DNA from: JBEDUK01 sp963781595
GTDB taxonomy: Bacteria > Actinomycetota > UBA4738
Length of the DNA: 64,000 bases
Assembly (NCBI GenBank): GCA_963781595.1
Contig: CAWAGG010000006.1
Coordinates: 1,488,001-1,552,000, forward strand
Direction of reading: 5' to 3'
In this document: piece by piece, positions 27,236-35,643 of the stretch
How positions within the stretch are numbered: the first letter of the stretch is position 1
Layout: every line of letters begins with the position of its first letter
Notes under the pieces: model-generated
The model's database searches: none
Told to the model about the DNA's origin: nothing
What the model saw: the letters and a program-made list of their open reading frames with translations, nothing else
Program-made: the position numbers and the translations under genes

Positions 27236-28041
27236 CGGCGTTGGAGGCCCGCGAAGGGAACGTCGACGGGACGCCGGGGCGGCCGGTCGCATCGACGGAC
27301 GGGGTCCCGAGGACCTGCGACCGCTCTCTGTGCGAGCTGGGCTACCTCGAATGGGCCGAGGGCTCGGCGCTGCTCGAGATGGGCAAGACGCGCGTCCTGG
27401 TGGCGGCCTCGTTCGAGCCGAAGGTGCCCAAGCTGGCTCCAGGGCACGGGCCAGGGATGGGTCACGGCCGAGTACGCGATGCTGCCGCGCGCGACGGCCG
27501 TTCGGTCCGAACGCGAGGTGCGGCACGGGCGCCCGTCGGGGCGGACCCAGGAGATCCAGCGGCTCGTCGGCCGGAGCCTGCGTTCGGTCACCGACCTCGA
27601 CGCGATGGGGGAGTGCACGTTCTGGATCGACTGCGACGTCCTGCAGGCCGACGGTGGCACGCGGACCGCGTCGATCACGGCCGGGTACCTCGCGCTCGCC
27701 CAGGCGCTCGCGCGGCTGCAGGGCGAGGGTGCGGTGCCGGGGGACGTGCTCGTGGACGCGGTCGCCGCGGTGAGCGTGGGGATCGTCGGCGACGAGCTCC
27801 TGCTCGACCTCTGCTACAGGAGGACGCGAGCGCCGAGGTCGACTTCAACGTCGTCATGACCGGCTCGGGAGAGCTGGTCGAGGTGCAGGGGACCGCGGAG
27901 GGAGCTCCGTTCTCCCGGGGACAGCTCGACGCGATGCTCGATCTGGCCGCCGGCGGGATCACGGAGATGAACGCCTTCCAGCGAGCCACGCTCGTCGGGC
28001 TCGCCGAGGCGGCCGCGGGCGCTTCCGGCACGTCGGGCTGA
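27232..28041 (+). pseudogene. rph: Ribonuclease PH, two frameshifts
   Basis: GTG 27232 overlaps the MBL stop as GTGA. Reading across shifts near 27440 and 27818 gives a typical RNase PH: LCELGYLEWAEGSALLEMGKTRVLVAASFE, GWVTAEYAMLPRAT, GRTQEIQRLVGRSLRSVTDL, FWIDCDVLQADGGTRTASI, EVDFNVVMTGSGELVEVQGT. The enzyme trims the 3' ends of tRNA precursors phosphorolytically. Most motifs including the catalytic QADGGTR are intact. It precedes rdgB, the usual rph-rdgB pairing in many bacteria. Confidence 0.85.
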
Positions 28042-28084
28042 GGCCCGGGCTGGCTCGGCGAGCGCGCGAACGGCCGGGACAGGG

Positions 28085-28723
28085 ATGACGCTCCCATCGG
28101 CGATCGCCATCGCCACCCGCAACCGGCACAAGATCGACGAGATCCTGGCGATCTGCGGGGACTGGCCGGTCCGATGGATCGCGGACGGCGCCGACTGGCC
28201 GGAGATCGATGAGAACGGCGCCACCTACCTCGAGAACGCCCTGCTGAAGGCGCGTGCCGTGGCCGCGTTCACCGGGGTCCCGGCCCTGGCCGACGACTCG
28301 GGGATCGAGGTCGACGCGCTGGACGGCGGGCCGGGCCCCCGCTCGGCGCGGTTCGCCGGTGAAGGGGCGAGCGACGCGGAGAACCTCTCGCTGTTGCTCG
28401 AGCGGCTCCGAAGCGTCGGGCCGTCCGACCGCACCGGCCGCTACCGGTGCGTCGCGGCGCTGGCCCGGCCCGACGGCGAGGCCATCTGGGCGGAGGGCGT
28501 GTGCGAGGGTCGCCTGATCGTCGATCCGCGCGGCTCCGGTGGGTTCGGCTACGATCCCGCGTTCGTCCCGCAGCAGGAGGACGAACCCGGGGCCGCGGGG
28601 CGAACGATGGCGGAGCTCTCAGCCAGCGAGAAGCACGCGATCAGCCACCGGGGGCTGGCGCTGCGGTCACTCCGATCGAGGATCGAGGATCCGGCGGGCC
28701 GGTCGTTCGACGCTGGACCCTGA
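28085..28723 (+). CDS. rdgB: XTP/dITP pyrophosphatase (RdgB/HAM1)
   Basis: The intact 212-residue protein removes non-canonical purine nucleotides from the pool. It has the N-terminal signature IATRNRHKIDEI, YLENALLKARA, the catalytic block ALADDSGIEVDALDGGPGPRSARFAG, GSGGFGYDPAFVP, and the final AELSASEKHAISHRGLAL. It follows rph by 43 bp. The last 83 nt overlap the end of the convergent PAP2 gene, so the C-terminus (about 28 residues) is shared antisense. Confidence 0.95.
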   Translation: MTLPSAIAIATRNRHKIDEILAICGDWPVRWIADGADWPEIDENGATYLENALLKARAVAAFTGVPALADDSGIEVDALDGGPGPRSARFAGEGASDAENLSLLLERLRSVGPSDRTGRYRCVAALARPDGEAIWAEGVCEGRLIVDPRGSGGFGYDPAFVPQQEDEPGAAGRTMAELSASEKHAISHRGLALRSLRSRIEDPAGRSFDAGP

Positions 28724-29444
28724 GGTCCCAGATCTCCTGGACCACCCAGGCGCAGTCGAGCGCGACCGTCACCCCGAGCAGCGTGCCGGCGAACGCGTCC
28801 GTGAACCAGTGCGCCGCCAGGTACGCGCGCGAGAGCGCCATCACGAACGCGAAGGCGGCAGCCGCGACGCCCCACCAGAAGCGCCGGGGACCGTCCGGGA
28901 ACAGGGCGATCACGATGGCGACGACCGTGACCGCCGCCGCGACCGCGTGCCCGGAGGGGAACGATGCGCCGGTCGTGTGCACGATCGCGTGGGCCGCTGG
29001 AGGACGCTGCCGGTCGTAGAGGCTCTTGATCGTCCCGATCAGCACCTCCGAGACCACCATCGCGGAGACGAACGCCGAGAAGTGCCACCAGCGCCGCCGC
29101 CACGCCAGGTACCCCGCGACCGCGAGCCGCACGGGCAGCGTCACGTAGACGAGGCCGAGAACGTTGAAGACCTTCGCCAGGAACGTGAGCGGGGTGCTGC
29201 GGACGTCGACCATCAGCTTCAGCCACCGGTCGTCGAAACGCTGGATCCAGGAGATGCGTGCGTGGAACGCTATCGCGACGAAGACGGCGGCGGTGAGCAC
29301 GGTGAGGATCAGCGCGACGGTCGAATCGCGTCGCCGATCGGACAGCAGCGCGTGTTCGCGCTCCGAGCCCTCGCCGCCGCGCACCCGCCGTGCGACGCGG
29401 ACGTCGTCGTCCACGGAGACCGGATCGCTCGCCGACGAGGTCAC
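28641..29444 (-). CDS. PAP2-family membrane phosphatase
   Basis: The 267-residue protein starts at GTG 29444, overlapping the upstream lipoprotein stop (GTGA). Five or six helices surround the PAP2 motifs KSLYDRQRPP, SFPSGHA and SRAYLAAHWFTDA, all with intact catalytic residues. It is the last gene of a minus-strand chain running from the flippase-like gene. By family it dephosphorylates a lipid phosphate or pyrophosphate at the outer membrane face. It contrasts with the PAP2 domain two genes upstream, which lacks the PSGH histidine. Confidence 0.9.
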   Translation of the reverse strand: MTSSASDPVSVDDDVRVARRVRGGEGSEREHALLSDRRRDSTVALILTVLTAAVFVAIAFHARISWIQRFDDRWLKLMVDVRSTPLTFLAKVFNVLGLVYVTLPVRLAVAGYLAWRRRWWHFSAFVSAMVVSEVLIGTIKSLYDRQRPPAAHAIVHTTGASFPSGHAVAAAVTVVAIVIALFPDGPRRFWWGVAAAAFAFVMALSRAYLAAHWFTDAFAGTLLGVTVALDCAWVVQEIWDLRVQRRTTGPPDPRSSIGVTAAPAPGG

Positions 29445-30016
29445 GGCTGGAACCCGAGCCTCGCCAGTTCGGCCTCGACCTTCGCGCGCGCCTTCAGGTG
29501 GATCATCAGCACGGCATCAGAGGTTAGGGCCGTTGCGTTCTTGAGCGGCACATCGAACCGAAACGTCATGCATCCGCCGGGGAACGTGTAGTAACGCGTC
29601 GCCCGGAAGGTGGTGCGGGTGATCGCGACGGCCTGGCGGAGGCGCGGCGCGCCGACCTCGTCGGGTGGGAGCGTGCTTCCGCTCGAGCGGCAACTCGGAG
29701 CGAGTCCGACGACGAGCGCCTGAACACCGCCGCGGTCGGAGTCGAACGTGATCTCGACCCTGTCCGTCTTCGCGTCGAACGCCGAGAGCGTCCACCCCGG
29801 CGGGTAGACGTTGATGCAGGGGACCACGGACGCGCTCGGCACGGCCTGCACCATCAGGACCAGCGCGGACTCGATCCCCTCGCTCGTGGGTTCGCAGAAC
29901 ATCCGCACGCGAGCCTGCGTGACGAGTTGGGCGCAGCCGGTGAGCGCCAGCGGCGCCGCCACGGCGACGATCCCGATCCACGACCCCGCCGCGCGCCATC
30001 GTCGCTGCAGCTTCAT
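29441..30016 (-). CDS. Hypothetical lipoprotein in membrane operon
   Basis: The 191-residue protein starts at ATG 30016, which overlaps the kinase stop as ATGA. The signal peptide ends in LALTGC, a lipobox, so it should be attached to the outer face of the cytoplasmic membrane. The mature part has three or four Cys and beta-rich stretches (PCINVYPPGWTLSAFDAK; YYTFPGGCMTFRFDVP) but no family I recognise. The overlaps on both sides show co-translation with the PAP2-kinase fusion and the following PAP2 gene. Confidence 0.8.
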   Translation of the reverse strand: MKLQRRWRAAGSWIGIVAVAAPLALTGCAQLVTQARVRMFCEPTSEGIESALVLMVQAVPSASVVPCINVYPPGWTLSAFDAKTDRVEITFDSDRGGVQALVVGLAPSCRSSGSTLPPDEVGAPRLRQAVAITRTTFRATRYYTFPGGCMTFRFDVPLKNATALTSDAVLMIHLKARAKVEAELARLGFQP

Positions 30017-31758
30017 AGGAGGCCGGCTCCCTGGAGGTTCCCGATCACCAGCACGACCGCGAGCAACAGCAGCAGAGCGGTCCCCACGGTCACGGCGATC
30101 CGCCGGATGCTCCAGCGCTGGATCGCGATCGGATCGCGGTGCGGCGCCATCGCCCGGTACTCGGCCACCAGGTCGCGGTTCGTCTTCTTCATCTCCGAGC
30201 GTAGCTGCGTGGGGCTCGCGACGCCGCGGACCGCGGCGAACGCCTCCGCGATGTCGTCGGGCGTGAACAGCCGGAGGGCCCGTTCGAACACGAGCTTCGG
30301 CTCGCTGTAGAGCCCGAGCACCAGCATCGTGTTCGCGAGGTCGACGGCCTGGCGCCACGGCGAGGGACGGATCTCCGCGAAGGCGACGTCGATGATCAGG
30401 GCCTGGCCGTCGCGGACGAGGATGTTGGCCGGTTTCACGTCGCGGTGGGCGAGGCCCGCGTCCCAGAGCTGGCGGACGATCGTGAGCGCGCTGTCGATCG
30501 TGTCCACGTCGACCTCGGCGTCGCTGATCTCCTTCGTTCCCTCCAGGAACTCGGTCACGATGAGGTACTCGCGCTCCGGCGTGATCTCGACGAACCCGTA
30601 GGTCGCGGCGACGTTGATCCCCGCGTCGCGCATCACGCGCAGCAGGTGGTCCTCGTACTCGACGAGGTGGCGGATCGAGGAGAAGGGCCGTTCGTCCTCG
30701 AGGCGCCCGTACAGGATCGTGCGGGTGATCTTGTAGTTGCGGTCCGCGCGCAGGTGCGTCGCGGCGTACAGCTTGCCGAACAGGTCGAACTCCGCCCCTG
30801 CTTCGTCCGCGACACGGAGCTTCATCGGGGTCGACCCGCCCGAGCCGCCCAGCCCGAACGGCTTGACGTCGAGCACGGTGAGGCCCAGCTGTTCCTCCAT
30901 CGCCAGGCGGATCGCGGCGCCTCTCGCGCCCCCCAGGTCCAGGTGCGCCGACCGGCCGCGCGTGCCGTAGACCACGGGGAAGACGTTCTCAGGGCAGAAG
31001 AACCGGAACGCGAGCACCATGATGCCCATCCCCAGGATGGCGCCGACGATCACGTCGGTGAGGTGGTCGACCCCGAGGTAGATCCGGGCGAGGCCGAGCA
31101 GCACGATCACCACGTCTGCGGCGTAGAACCAACGGACCTTCCAACGGCCGTCGGCGAAGAAGCCGAACCCGATCCCGAGCAGCGTGCCGGCGAGCGCGGC
31201 CACGCGGGCCGATGGCATCGAGAAGCCGGACCAGTTGCCGATGATCATGACGTCATACGGCCGCGGCCGCCCGAGGAACGTCGGCAGGACCGTCCCCACC
31301 CACCCGAGCACGAGGATCGCCGCCACGAACACGACCAGGTGGCGCCATCTGCGGAGATACATCAGCCCGATCACGATCGCCCACCGAAGGACCAGGTTCA
31401 CGTACTCCGAACCGAGGGCGTTCAGCCCGTTCGCCGTGTGGGTGAGCCATGGCGTCCGGATGTCCTCGAGCCACTGCGAGATCGCCGTGTCCCAGCGTTC
31501 GACCCAGAGGCCGGTGGTGTTCAGGATCGCGAGCACGATGAAGAGGAGCAGGGTCACCCCGATCGTGATCAGCCAGAACCGGCCGCTACGACGTAGCTCG
31601 CGCGGGAGCGGGGGTGCCTCGCCGGATGGCCTGCGCCGCCGCCCGCCGTTGCCGACCAGCGATCTGCCGGGCGCGACCGGCGCCTGCGGGCCGGGGACGT
31701 CAACCGCCAAGGCCATGCTCCTCGAGCCAGCGTTCGGCGACCCGGGCGGGCGGCTCAC
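30013..31758 (-). CDS. Fusion of PAP2-like membrane domain and protein-kinase-like domain
   Basis: Residues about 60-270 form a five- to six-helix PAP2 domain. It keeps the first motif (GRPRP) and the last (LARIYLGVDHLTD), but the central PSGH reads PSAR, removing the catalytic His. The C-terminal 260 residues are a kinase fold of the AarF/lipopolysaccharide-kinase type, with HRDVKPAN near residue 438 and an IIDVAFA block in place of DFG; a final helix lies at the extreme C-terminus. The protein is therefore probably a membrane-tethered kinase that binds a lipid through an inactive phosphatase domain; that is inference. Start may be ATG 31716 rather than 31758. It lies in a tight operon with a flippase-like protein. 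Confidence 0.85.
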   Translation of the reverse strand: MSRPPGSPNAGSRSMALAVDVPGPQAPVAPGRSLVGNGGRRRRPSGEAPPLPRELRRSGRFWLITIGVTLLLFIVLAILNTTGLWVERWDTAISQWLEDIRTPWLTHTANGLNALGSEYVNLVLRWAIVIGLMYLRRWRHLVVFVAAILVLGWVGTVLPTFLGRPRPYDVMIIGNWSGFSMPSARVAALAGTLLGIGFGFFADGRWKVRWFYAADVVIVLLGLARIYLGVDHLTDVIVGAILGMGIMVLAFRFFCPENVFPVVYGTRGRSAHLDLGGARGAAIRLAMEEQLGLTVLDVKPFGLGGSGGSTPMKLRVADEAGAEFDLFGKLYAATHLRADRNYKITRTILYGRLEDERPFSSIRHLVEYEDHLLRVMRDAGINVAATYGFVEITPEREYLIVTEFLEGTKEISDAEVDVDTIDSALTIVRQLWDAGLAHRDVKPANILVRDGQALIIDVAFAEIRPSPWRQAVDLANTMLVLGLYSEPKLVFERALRLFTPDDIAEAFAAVRGVASPTQLRSEMKKTNRDLVAEYRAMAPHRDPIAIQRWSIRRIAVTVGTALLLLLAVVLVIGNLQGAGLL

Positions 31759-32620
31759 CGTCGATCGTCGCCTGTCGGTTCAGCGCTCTCAGCTCATCCG
31801 ACGTCAACCGCGCGGAGACCGCGTCGAGGACGGCCCCGATCCCCTCCATCCGGTCGAGTACGGGGCGGCGAACCACGGGCGTCACGTTCTCGGCCGGCTG
31901 GAGACCCCTGTCGTCGAGGAGCGGCACCAGCCCTGCGTTCGACATCCTCCCGTCGGTCGAGAACATGATCCCGGCGTCGATCGACCCCGTACGCAGGGAC
32001 GCCACGGTGGCGCCGCCGCTCGCGTCCAGGGGGACGGTCGCCCCGAACCTCAGCCCGTACACGCGTTCCAGCCCTTTCAGGCAGAGGTCGCGGATCGCGC
32101 ATTCGGGCGGGGCGCCGAACGTCATCGTCCCAGCGTACGGGACCAGATCGCTGATCGTGAGCAGGTGCTTCGCTGCGGCGGTCGAGGCCTGGACGACCAG
32201 CGCGTTCTGGTCCTCGGCCGGCGCCGGACCGAGGGCCACGAGCCCGCGCGGCGCGAGGGCGCGCGTGAACGCGGCGCGGTCCGCCTCCAGCGTCGAACGT
32301 GCCGAATCCCGGCCGAGGCTGACGAACTGCAGCCCCGACCCCAGGTACTCCGGGACGAGGTCCACGTACCCCTGCTCGAGGGCCGGCTCGACGATCTCGC
32401 GGGACCCGAGGTTCAACCAGAGGTCCACGCGGAAGCCCGCGGCTCGCAGTGCTTGCCCGTAGAGCTGCGCGAGCAGCTCGCTCTCGGGGAAGTCGAACGA
32501 CGCGACCCGGATCACGTCCGGGTCCCTCGTCGTAGGGGATGCGGTACCCGAGCCCGACGTGCAGGCCGCGAGCGCCAGGCAGACGCCGACCAGCGCGCGG
32601 GTGCCCCGGCGTCGCTTCAT
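31700..32620 (-). CDS. Osmoprotectant-type ABC substrate-binding lipoprotein without permease
   Basis: The 306-residue protein starts at ATG 32620, overlapping the flippase stop. It has a lipoprotein signal (LALAACTS) and the OpuAC/ProX-type fold of glycine betaine/choline-binding proteins: VIRVASFDFPESELLAQLYGQALRAAG, IVEPALEQGYVDLVPEYLGSGL, EDQNALVV, DAGIMFSTDGRM. The C-terminal GEPPARVAERWLEEHG is typical. No ABC permease or ATPase gene is adjacent, which is unusual, because this family is normally encoded with its transporter. It may deliver a quaternary amine to a distant transporter or serve as a ligand sensor within this envelope operon. Confidence 0.88.
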   Translation of the reverse strand: MKRRRGTRALVGVCLALAACTSGSGTASPTTRDPDVIRVASFDFPESELLAQLYGQALRAAGFRVDLWLNLGSREIVEPALEQGYVDLVPEYLGSGLQFVSLGRDSARSTLEADRAAFTRALAPRGLVALGPAPAEDQNALVVQASTAAAKHLLTISDLVPYAGTMTFGAPPECAIRDLCLKGLERVYGLRFGATVPLDASGGATVASLRTGSIDAGIMFSTDGRMSNAGLVPLLDDRGLQPAENVTPVVRRPVLDRMEGIGAVLDAVSARLTSDELRALNRQATIDGEPPARVAERWLEEHGLGG

Positions 32621-33765
32621 CCGGGCAACGGCGCCGTCATCGCCGGTTCGCCCTCCAGGCCATGGTGCTCGTCGGGAGGGGTCTTGCGCCAGCTCTTCTT
32701 CGCCCGCCAGATGATGTACGTGAAGCCGCCCAGCGGGATCTGGATCCCATACGTGAGGGTCCGGAACAGCAGGACCGCGGCCGCGACCTGCGCGTGGAAG
32801 ATCTCGAGGGGCACGTCGGCGTGTCCCTTGCCGAGCGCGATGAGCGCCGCGATGTACGCGGCCTCGATCACGCCGACCCCGCCCGGCGTGATGGGGAGCG
32901 CCGTGATGAGACGGCCGAAGGCGAACACGGCGAGGACCTGGGTCCAGCTGATCTCCTGCTCGGAGACGCCCACGTCGCGCAGGGCGAGCAACAGGACCAG
33001 GTAGAGCGCGATCTGGCTCAGGACCGTCGTGAGCGTCAACGGGATCCAACGTCGCCCGAGCAGCTCGATCGTCTCGTGGCGGAACCGCACGGCGCGGTCG
33101 CCCCAGTCGGTCGCCGGCTTCCGATGGAACAGCCGCTTGATCGCCGACCATGCGCGCCCGAGCCCATCGCCGATCGCCTTGGCGTAGCGCTTCTTCGACA
33201 GCATCAGGGCGAAGACGGCGACGCAGCCGACGAGGATCGCGAGGCCGATGAGGGCCGGCGCGATCAACGCGGCGGACGCCTGCCCGCTGATGGCGACGAG
33301 CGCGAGCGCGAGGACCGGCAGGCCGAGCTTGAAGAAGCTGTTCCAGATGCCCGTCAGGGTGATCTCGAGCGTGATCGCCGAGACGGTGAAGCCCCACGAC
33401 CGGAAGATCGCGACGGCCAAGCCGACCGCGATCGCTCCGCCCGCGGGCAGGATGTTCGCGATCGTCGTCGTGGTCTGGTTGTTGACCGCCGCCTGACCCG
33501 TGGTCAGTCCCGGCATCGCCGCCATCATCTGCCACCAATAGGTGAAGAGGTTGAAGATCGTCGCGAGGACCAGCCCTGCGAGTTCGAGCCACGTGAGCTG
33601 CGTGATGACCTTCCAGACCTCGTGGTAGTCGGCCATCTTGGGGATCACCAGGACGAACATGGCCACGACGACGACGACCGACACCAGCGCCTGGATCACG
33701 CGCGTGATGGCCTTCCGCCGTGGGTTCGGCGGCTCCTTCGCCGGCTGGTTCGGTGCGTTCGCCAA
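32617..33765 (-). CDS. Flippase-like membrane protein (lysylphosphatidylglycerol synthase TM/UPF0104 family)
   Basis: The 382-residue protein has about eight hydrophobic segments and the family blocks QTTTTIANILPAGGAIAVGLAVAI and FGRLITALPITPGGVGVIEAAYIAAL. The family includes the membrane half of MprF and other presumed lipid flippases. The annotated start TTG 33765 is weak, with no clear ribosome site, so the true N-terminus is uncertain by perhaps 20 residues. It heads a five-gene overlapping chain to 28641. I infer that it moves the lipid on which the downstream PAP2 and kinase domains act. Confidence 0.87.
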   Translation of the reverse strand: MANAPNQPAKEPPNPRRKAITRVIQALVSVVVVVAMFVLVIPKMADYHEVWKVITQLTWLELAGLVLATIFNLFTYWWQMMAAMPGLTTGQAAVNNQTTTTIANILPAGGAIAVGLAVAIFRSWGFTVSAITLEITLTGIWNSFFKLGLPVLALALVAISGQASAALIAPALIGLAILVGCVAVFALMLSKKRYAKAIGDGLGRAWSAIKRLFHRKPATDWGDRAVRFRHETIELLGRRWIPLTLTTVLSQIALYLVLLLALRDVGVSEQEISWTQVLAVFAFGRLITALPITPGGVGVIEAAYIAALIALGKGHADVPLEIFHAQVAAAVLLFRTLTYGIQIPLGGFTYIIWRAKKSWRKTPPDEHHGLEGEPAMTAPLPG

Positions 33766-33888
33766 CGGCCGTTCGGCCCGGATCGGTCCCCGGTCTCCTC
33801 GCGGCAGGATGACACGTCCCGCTCGCCGGGGGAAAGTGCAGCGATCCGGTCGTTCGATCCGGCCCGGCCCGGGCCACCGATGCCGGCG

Positions 33889-34503
33889 CTACCAGCAGCC
33901 TCCGCCCCACGGGCCCCAGCCCCCGTCCGCGACCGCGTGCGCGGCGACCGTGATGTTCGCGTTGGCGTCGAACACCGACGCTCCGGCGAAGCCGTAGCGT
34001 GCCGAGTAGGTCCGCCACGACGAGGCGATCCACTGGAACACGCCCGCGGCGGATGAGTGGCGGTTCCGTGCGTTCGGGTCGAAGTGGCTCTCGCGGTCGG
34101 CGACGCAGAGGGCGGTCCGTACCTGGCTCGGGCCGGCGATCCGGCCGAAGATCGCCACGACCATATCGTGGACCGATCCACCCGCCACGGCGCCGGCCGC
34201 GAGCGCATGAGGGCTCGTGACCTGTTCCTTCGCTCGGACGCGCGCGAGCCAGGCCTGGTGCTCCCGGTGCCGACGTGCGCGGCGCATGAGCGCGGCTTCG
34301 TCGGCCGTCGGGACGGTCGCGTCGGCGGCCATCGCGTCGACGAGTGCGGGCGCCGTCCGCGGAACCTGATGCGGCTGCCGGGAACGGGTGACCGAACCGG
34401 CGCCCGCGGTGGACGCGACAGGCGCCGCCGCGAGCACCGCGATCGAGATGGACATCGCGATGGCAGAGCCGAGGACGGCCCTGGTGATCCGATCCTTCCT
34501 CAT
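33889..34503 (-). CDS. Secreted lytic-transglycosylase/lysozyme-like protein
   Basis: The 204-residue protein has a signal peptide (about 8-34), an Ala-rich charged linker, and a C-terminal goose-lysozyme/SLT-like domain: CVADRESHFDPNARNRHSSAAGVFQWIASSWRTYS, where the Glu in RESHFDP is the presumed catalytic acid. It ends GGWGPWGGGCW. By family it cleaves peptidoglycan glycan strands, as RpfB-like or transglycosylase-like proteins do in actinobacteria. ATG 34503 follows AGGAGG. A long, strongly structured leader precedes it. Confidence 0.85.
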   Translation of the reverse strand: MRKDRITRAVLGSAIAMSISIAVLAAAPVASTAGAGSVTRSRQPHQVPRTAPALVDAMAADATVPTADEAALMRRARRHREHQAWLARVRAKEQVTSPHALAAGAVAGGSVHDMVVAIFGRIAGPSQVRTALCVADRESHFDPNARNRHSSAAGVFQWIASSWRTYSARYGFAGASVFDANANITVAAHAVADGGWGPWGGGCW

Positions 34504-35069
34504 CCGAACCTCCTATTCGAGGGACAGGGGGATGGGCCGGCGATGGGCGATCACGCTCCTTCCCGCGCACGCGTCGGGACGGCGGTCGGGAGCGGCTCGG
34601 GGGAGGGGGGCCGGCTCGTTCATGGGCCGGTCGTGACCGCGCAAGGGGAACGATCACCGCTCGCGGGGCGGACCCATTTGGTGGGGTTCCAGGGCCTCGG
34701 GCGAACGCCCCGCCGTCCTATCCGGTTGTTCGTCTCCGTCCTTCGCCCGCCCTTCCGGCCCGCGGCGCTTCCGCGGCGGCCACCGCGCACGGCGCAGCGA
34801 CCATCGACCGGAGAGGGAGGGAACGATCGCGGGCCGAAGGGGAGACGCGCCGCGACCTCAGGTGGAGGTTGAGGCTACCAGACGGTGGGCCGGCCGACCA
34901 CCCCGGCCAGCCTCGAGGGTTGGTCGAGTGTGTCGAAGGGATCCGCGCGCGGTATCCGTCCGTATCGGTCGATGGCGCCGAGGAGCTCGAGCGTGTCGGC
35001 CGACGACCGCAACGGCCCGATCGTGGCGCGCATCGAAGTCGTTGGAGCGCAGCAGGGAAAGGGGGGCGC
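34504..35069. other. Long GC-rich leader/intergenic region with nested stems
   Basis: About 565 bp separate the transglycosylase-like gene from the next possible gene, and I see no supported coding sequence. In the orientation of the transglycosylase transcript, positions 34713-34706 pair with 34670-34663 (8 bp, GCGGGGCG type), enclosing a smaller ACCC/GGGT stem (34672-34675 with 34684-34687) and a GGAACCCCACC-like segment. This could be a structured 5' leader. Actinobacterial cell-wall hydrolase genes often carry cyclic-di-AMP riboswitches, but I do not see the full conserved core of that class. Confidence 0.35.
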
Positions 35070-35336
35070 GTGCACGATCACGAGGCGACCGATCCGCCGC
35101 CGGATCATGACGCGGATCCGCGGCGTGAGCGCGAGCAGAGGGGTGTGCTGTCGGCGTCGGTGTCGGCCGTGGCGGGAGCTTTCCGAGCCGCCGTGCGCGC
35201 CCTTCGGGTCGGCGGGCGCAAGGGCCGAGCCGGCTACAATTGCTGCGAGTACTGCGGGGCCCGGCTCCCCAGGGACCCGACGCAGACGTGGCGGTACAGC
35301 TCGACGTGCGCGAGATGTGGACGGGTCCAGCCGTAG
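35070..35336 (+). CDS. Small zinc-ribbon-like protein
   Basis: A possible 88-residue protein starts at GTG 35070, just after GGGGGG. It has an acidic N-terminus, an Ala/Arg-rich amphipathic middle and a C-terminal Cys cluster (CCEYCGARLP...CARCGRVQP) that would bind one zinc. The two CxxC knuckles, 20 residues apart, resemble treble-clef or zinc-ribbon modules. No family is recognised. Support rests on the intact motif and ribosome site; a shadow ORF runs antisense. Confidence 0.45.
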   Translation: MHDHEATDPPPDHDADPRREREQRGVLSASVSAVAGAFRAAVRALRVGGRKGRAGYNCCEYCGARLPRDPTQTWRYSSTCARCGRVQP

Positions 35337-35360
35337 CGAGCTACTGCGCTGGACGTCAGC

Positions 35361-35643
35361 TCAGATCAACTCAACGCGAGCGAACGACTCGCAGGGTGGT
35401 GTGGCGTCCAACGGCACCGGGTCAGATGCGCCGGTGCCGAGCTGATCGAACCGGATGACCCGCGCGTAGCTCGCGATGTGCTGGATGAACATGCGGTGCG
35501 CGAGCTCCTCCCACTCGACGTCGAACGAACCGAAGAACCCCGCGGTGAACACCACGTCGATCGGTACGTCGCCGATCACCTGGTAGGCGATCCGCTGCTC
35601 GCCGAGCAGCGCGTAACCGGTGACTGGAGTCCAAGCGAACAGC
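35361..35643 (-). pseudogene. Truncated alpha/beta-hydrolase N-terminus
   Basis: About 95 codons directly downstream of the kinase read GEQRIAYQVIGDVPIDVVFTAG, EWEELAHRMF and ARVIRFDQLGTGASDP. This is the first third of the alpha/beta-hydrolase domain commonly found in hydrolase or hydrolase-cyclase signalling proteins. No standard start codon is visible and the frame stops at 35361, before any nucleophile motif. It is therefore a remnant of a deleted or rearranged gene. Confidence 0.65.

Noticed and set aside
20743..28041. Programmed frameshifting or deliberate gene decay in this block
   Set aside because: There are too many shifts of both signs, with no slippery-site pattern, in adjacent unrelated genes including a normally essential one; consensus error explains them better.
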